Shown in pieces: positions 63,732 to 64,000 of a DNA stretch of 64,000 bases. Source of the stretch: Caenorhabditis remanei (taxonomy: Eukaryota > Nematoda > Chromadorea > Rhabditida > Rhabditidae); assembly GCF_010183535.1 (NCBI RefSeq), contig NC_071332.1, positions 2,232,001-2,296,000 of the forward strand, given 5' to 3'. The position numbers and the translations under genes are program-made. Under the pieces are notes generated by a model that ran no database searches, had not been told where the DNA came from, and saw only the letters and a program-made list of their open reading frames with translations. Position 1 is the first letter of the stretch; each line of letters starts with the position of its first letter.

Positions 63732-63977
63732 CTAGGTTTCAGCTGTGCGGATCTTTCTGAAAATATAATATGAACTCAAAAATGTTTAGCTGAAAATGAA
63801 AACTCACTCAAGTGCTTCCTCGAATTTTTTCACTTCTTCGTCTTCCGAGGCTTGTTCAGTTGTAGTAGGTGGTCCAATATTCAGGTCTTTAGTAATCTCG
63901 TCTAGCTTTTCCTTGAATTCAGAAGTCGTAGATGATAAGGTTTCAGTACGGACGGGTACACTTTGAGTCTTGCCCAT
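63732..63977 (-). CDS. cc-H: MGxxxS ORF at window edge, 64 aa, uncertain
   Basis: Exons 63977-63808 and 63756-63732 (170 and 25 nt) give MGKTQSVPV ... KIRTAET and a TAG that lies two bases before the cc-G ATG. The start again fits MGxxxS. A TTTTTCTAG just upstream (about 63,981-63,989) may be a splice or trans-splice acceptor, so the gene might continue beyond the window. Reading the second exon in the cc-G frame would instead need a one-base shift, so cc-G and cc-H could be one damaged gene. Confidence 0.35.
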
Positions 63978-64000
63978 AGGCTAGAAAAATGAATGGTGGT

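Overview
The window looks like a gene-rich, repeat-rich chromosome arm of a Caenorhabditis-type nematode. Evidence: many short introns with TTTTCAG acceptors, clusters of nematode-specific chemoreceptor genes, fold-back repeats inside introns, and AT-rich DNA. The species is not identified. Exon structures were built by hand from open frames, GT/AG sites, phase arithmetic and paralogue comparison. No tRNA, rRNA or CRISPR array was recognised.

Layout. (1) 1-21,461: eight Str-family (odr-10-like) chemoreceptor genes, labelled str-A to str-H, four on the minus strand then four on the plus strand; all have complete in-phase models. (2) 21,559-26,244: a divergent pair, a receptor-L-domain membrane protein (irld-like, minus) and a mitochondrial sideroflexin (plus). 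Their introns hold an array of ~170-bp units centred on CACGTG. (3) 26,772-34,622: three tandem plus-strand coiled-coil genes (cc-A, cc-B, cc-C). (4) 34,922-42,254: four Sru-like chemoreceptor copies (sru-A to sru-D). sru-C and sru-D look intact, sru-A has a 27-codon internal deletion and sru-B is a pseudogene. (5) 43,766-63,977: further coiled-coil genes on the minus strand (cc-D to cc-H). The second-last full-size one, cc-F, carries in one ~9-kb intron a fold-back palindrome that was itself split by a full-length Ty3/Gypsy LTR retrotransposon (52,585-60,757).

Main point of interest. The coiled-coil genes form a local family I cannot name. Six of the eight predicted proteins begin MGxxxS, the classic N-myristoylation pattern, followed by charged coiled coils and shared modules. 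Members at the two ends of the window, on opposite strands, keep this start while the rest has diverged strongly. This suggests a rapidly evolving family of lipid-anchored coiled-coil proteins, sitting among chemoreceptors and transposons. The function is unknown.

The repeat landscape is also notable. More than 20 copies of one fold-back element lie mostly in introns. There is a Tc1/mariner-type non-autonomous element, a short insert with a hammerhead-ribozyme-like core and direct repeats, and several dispersed motif families.
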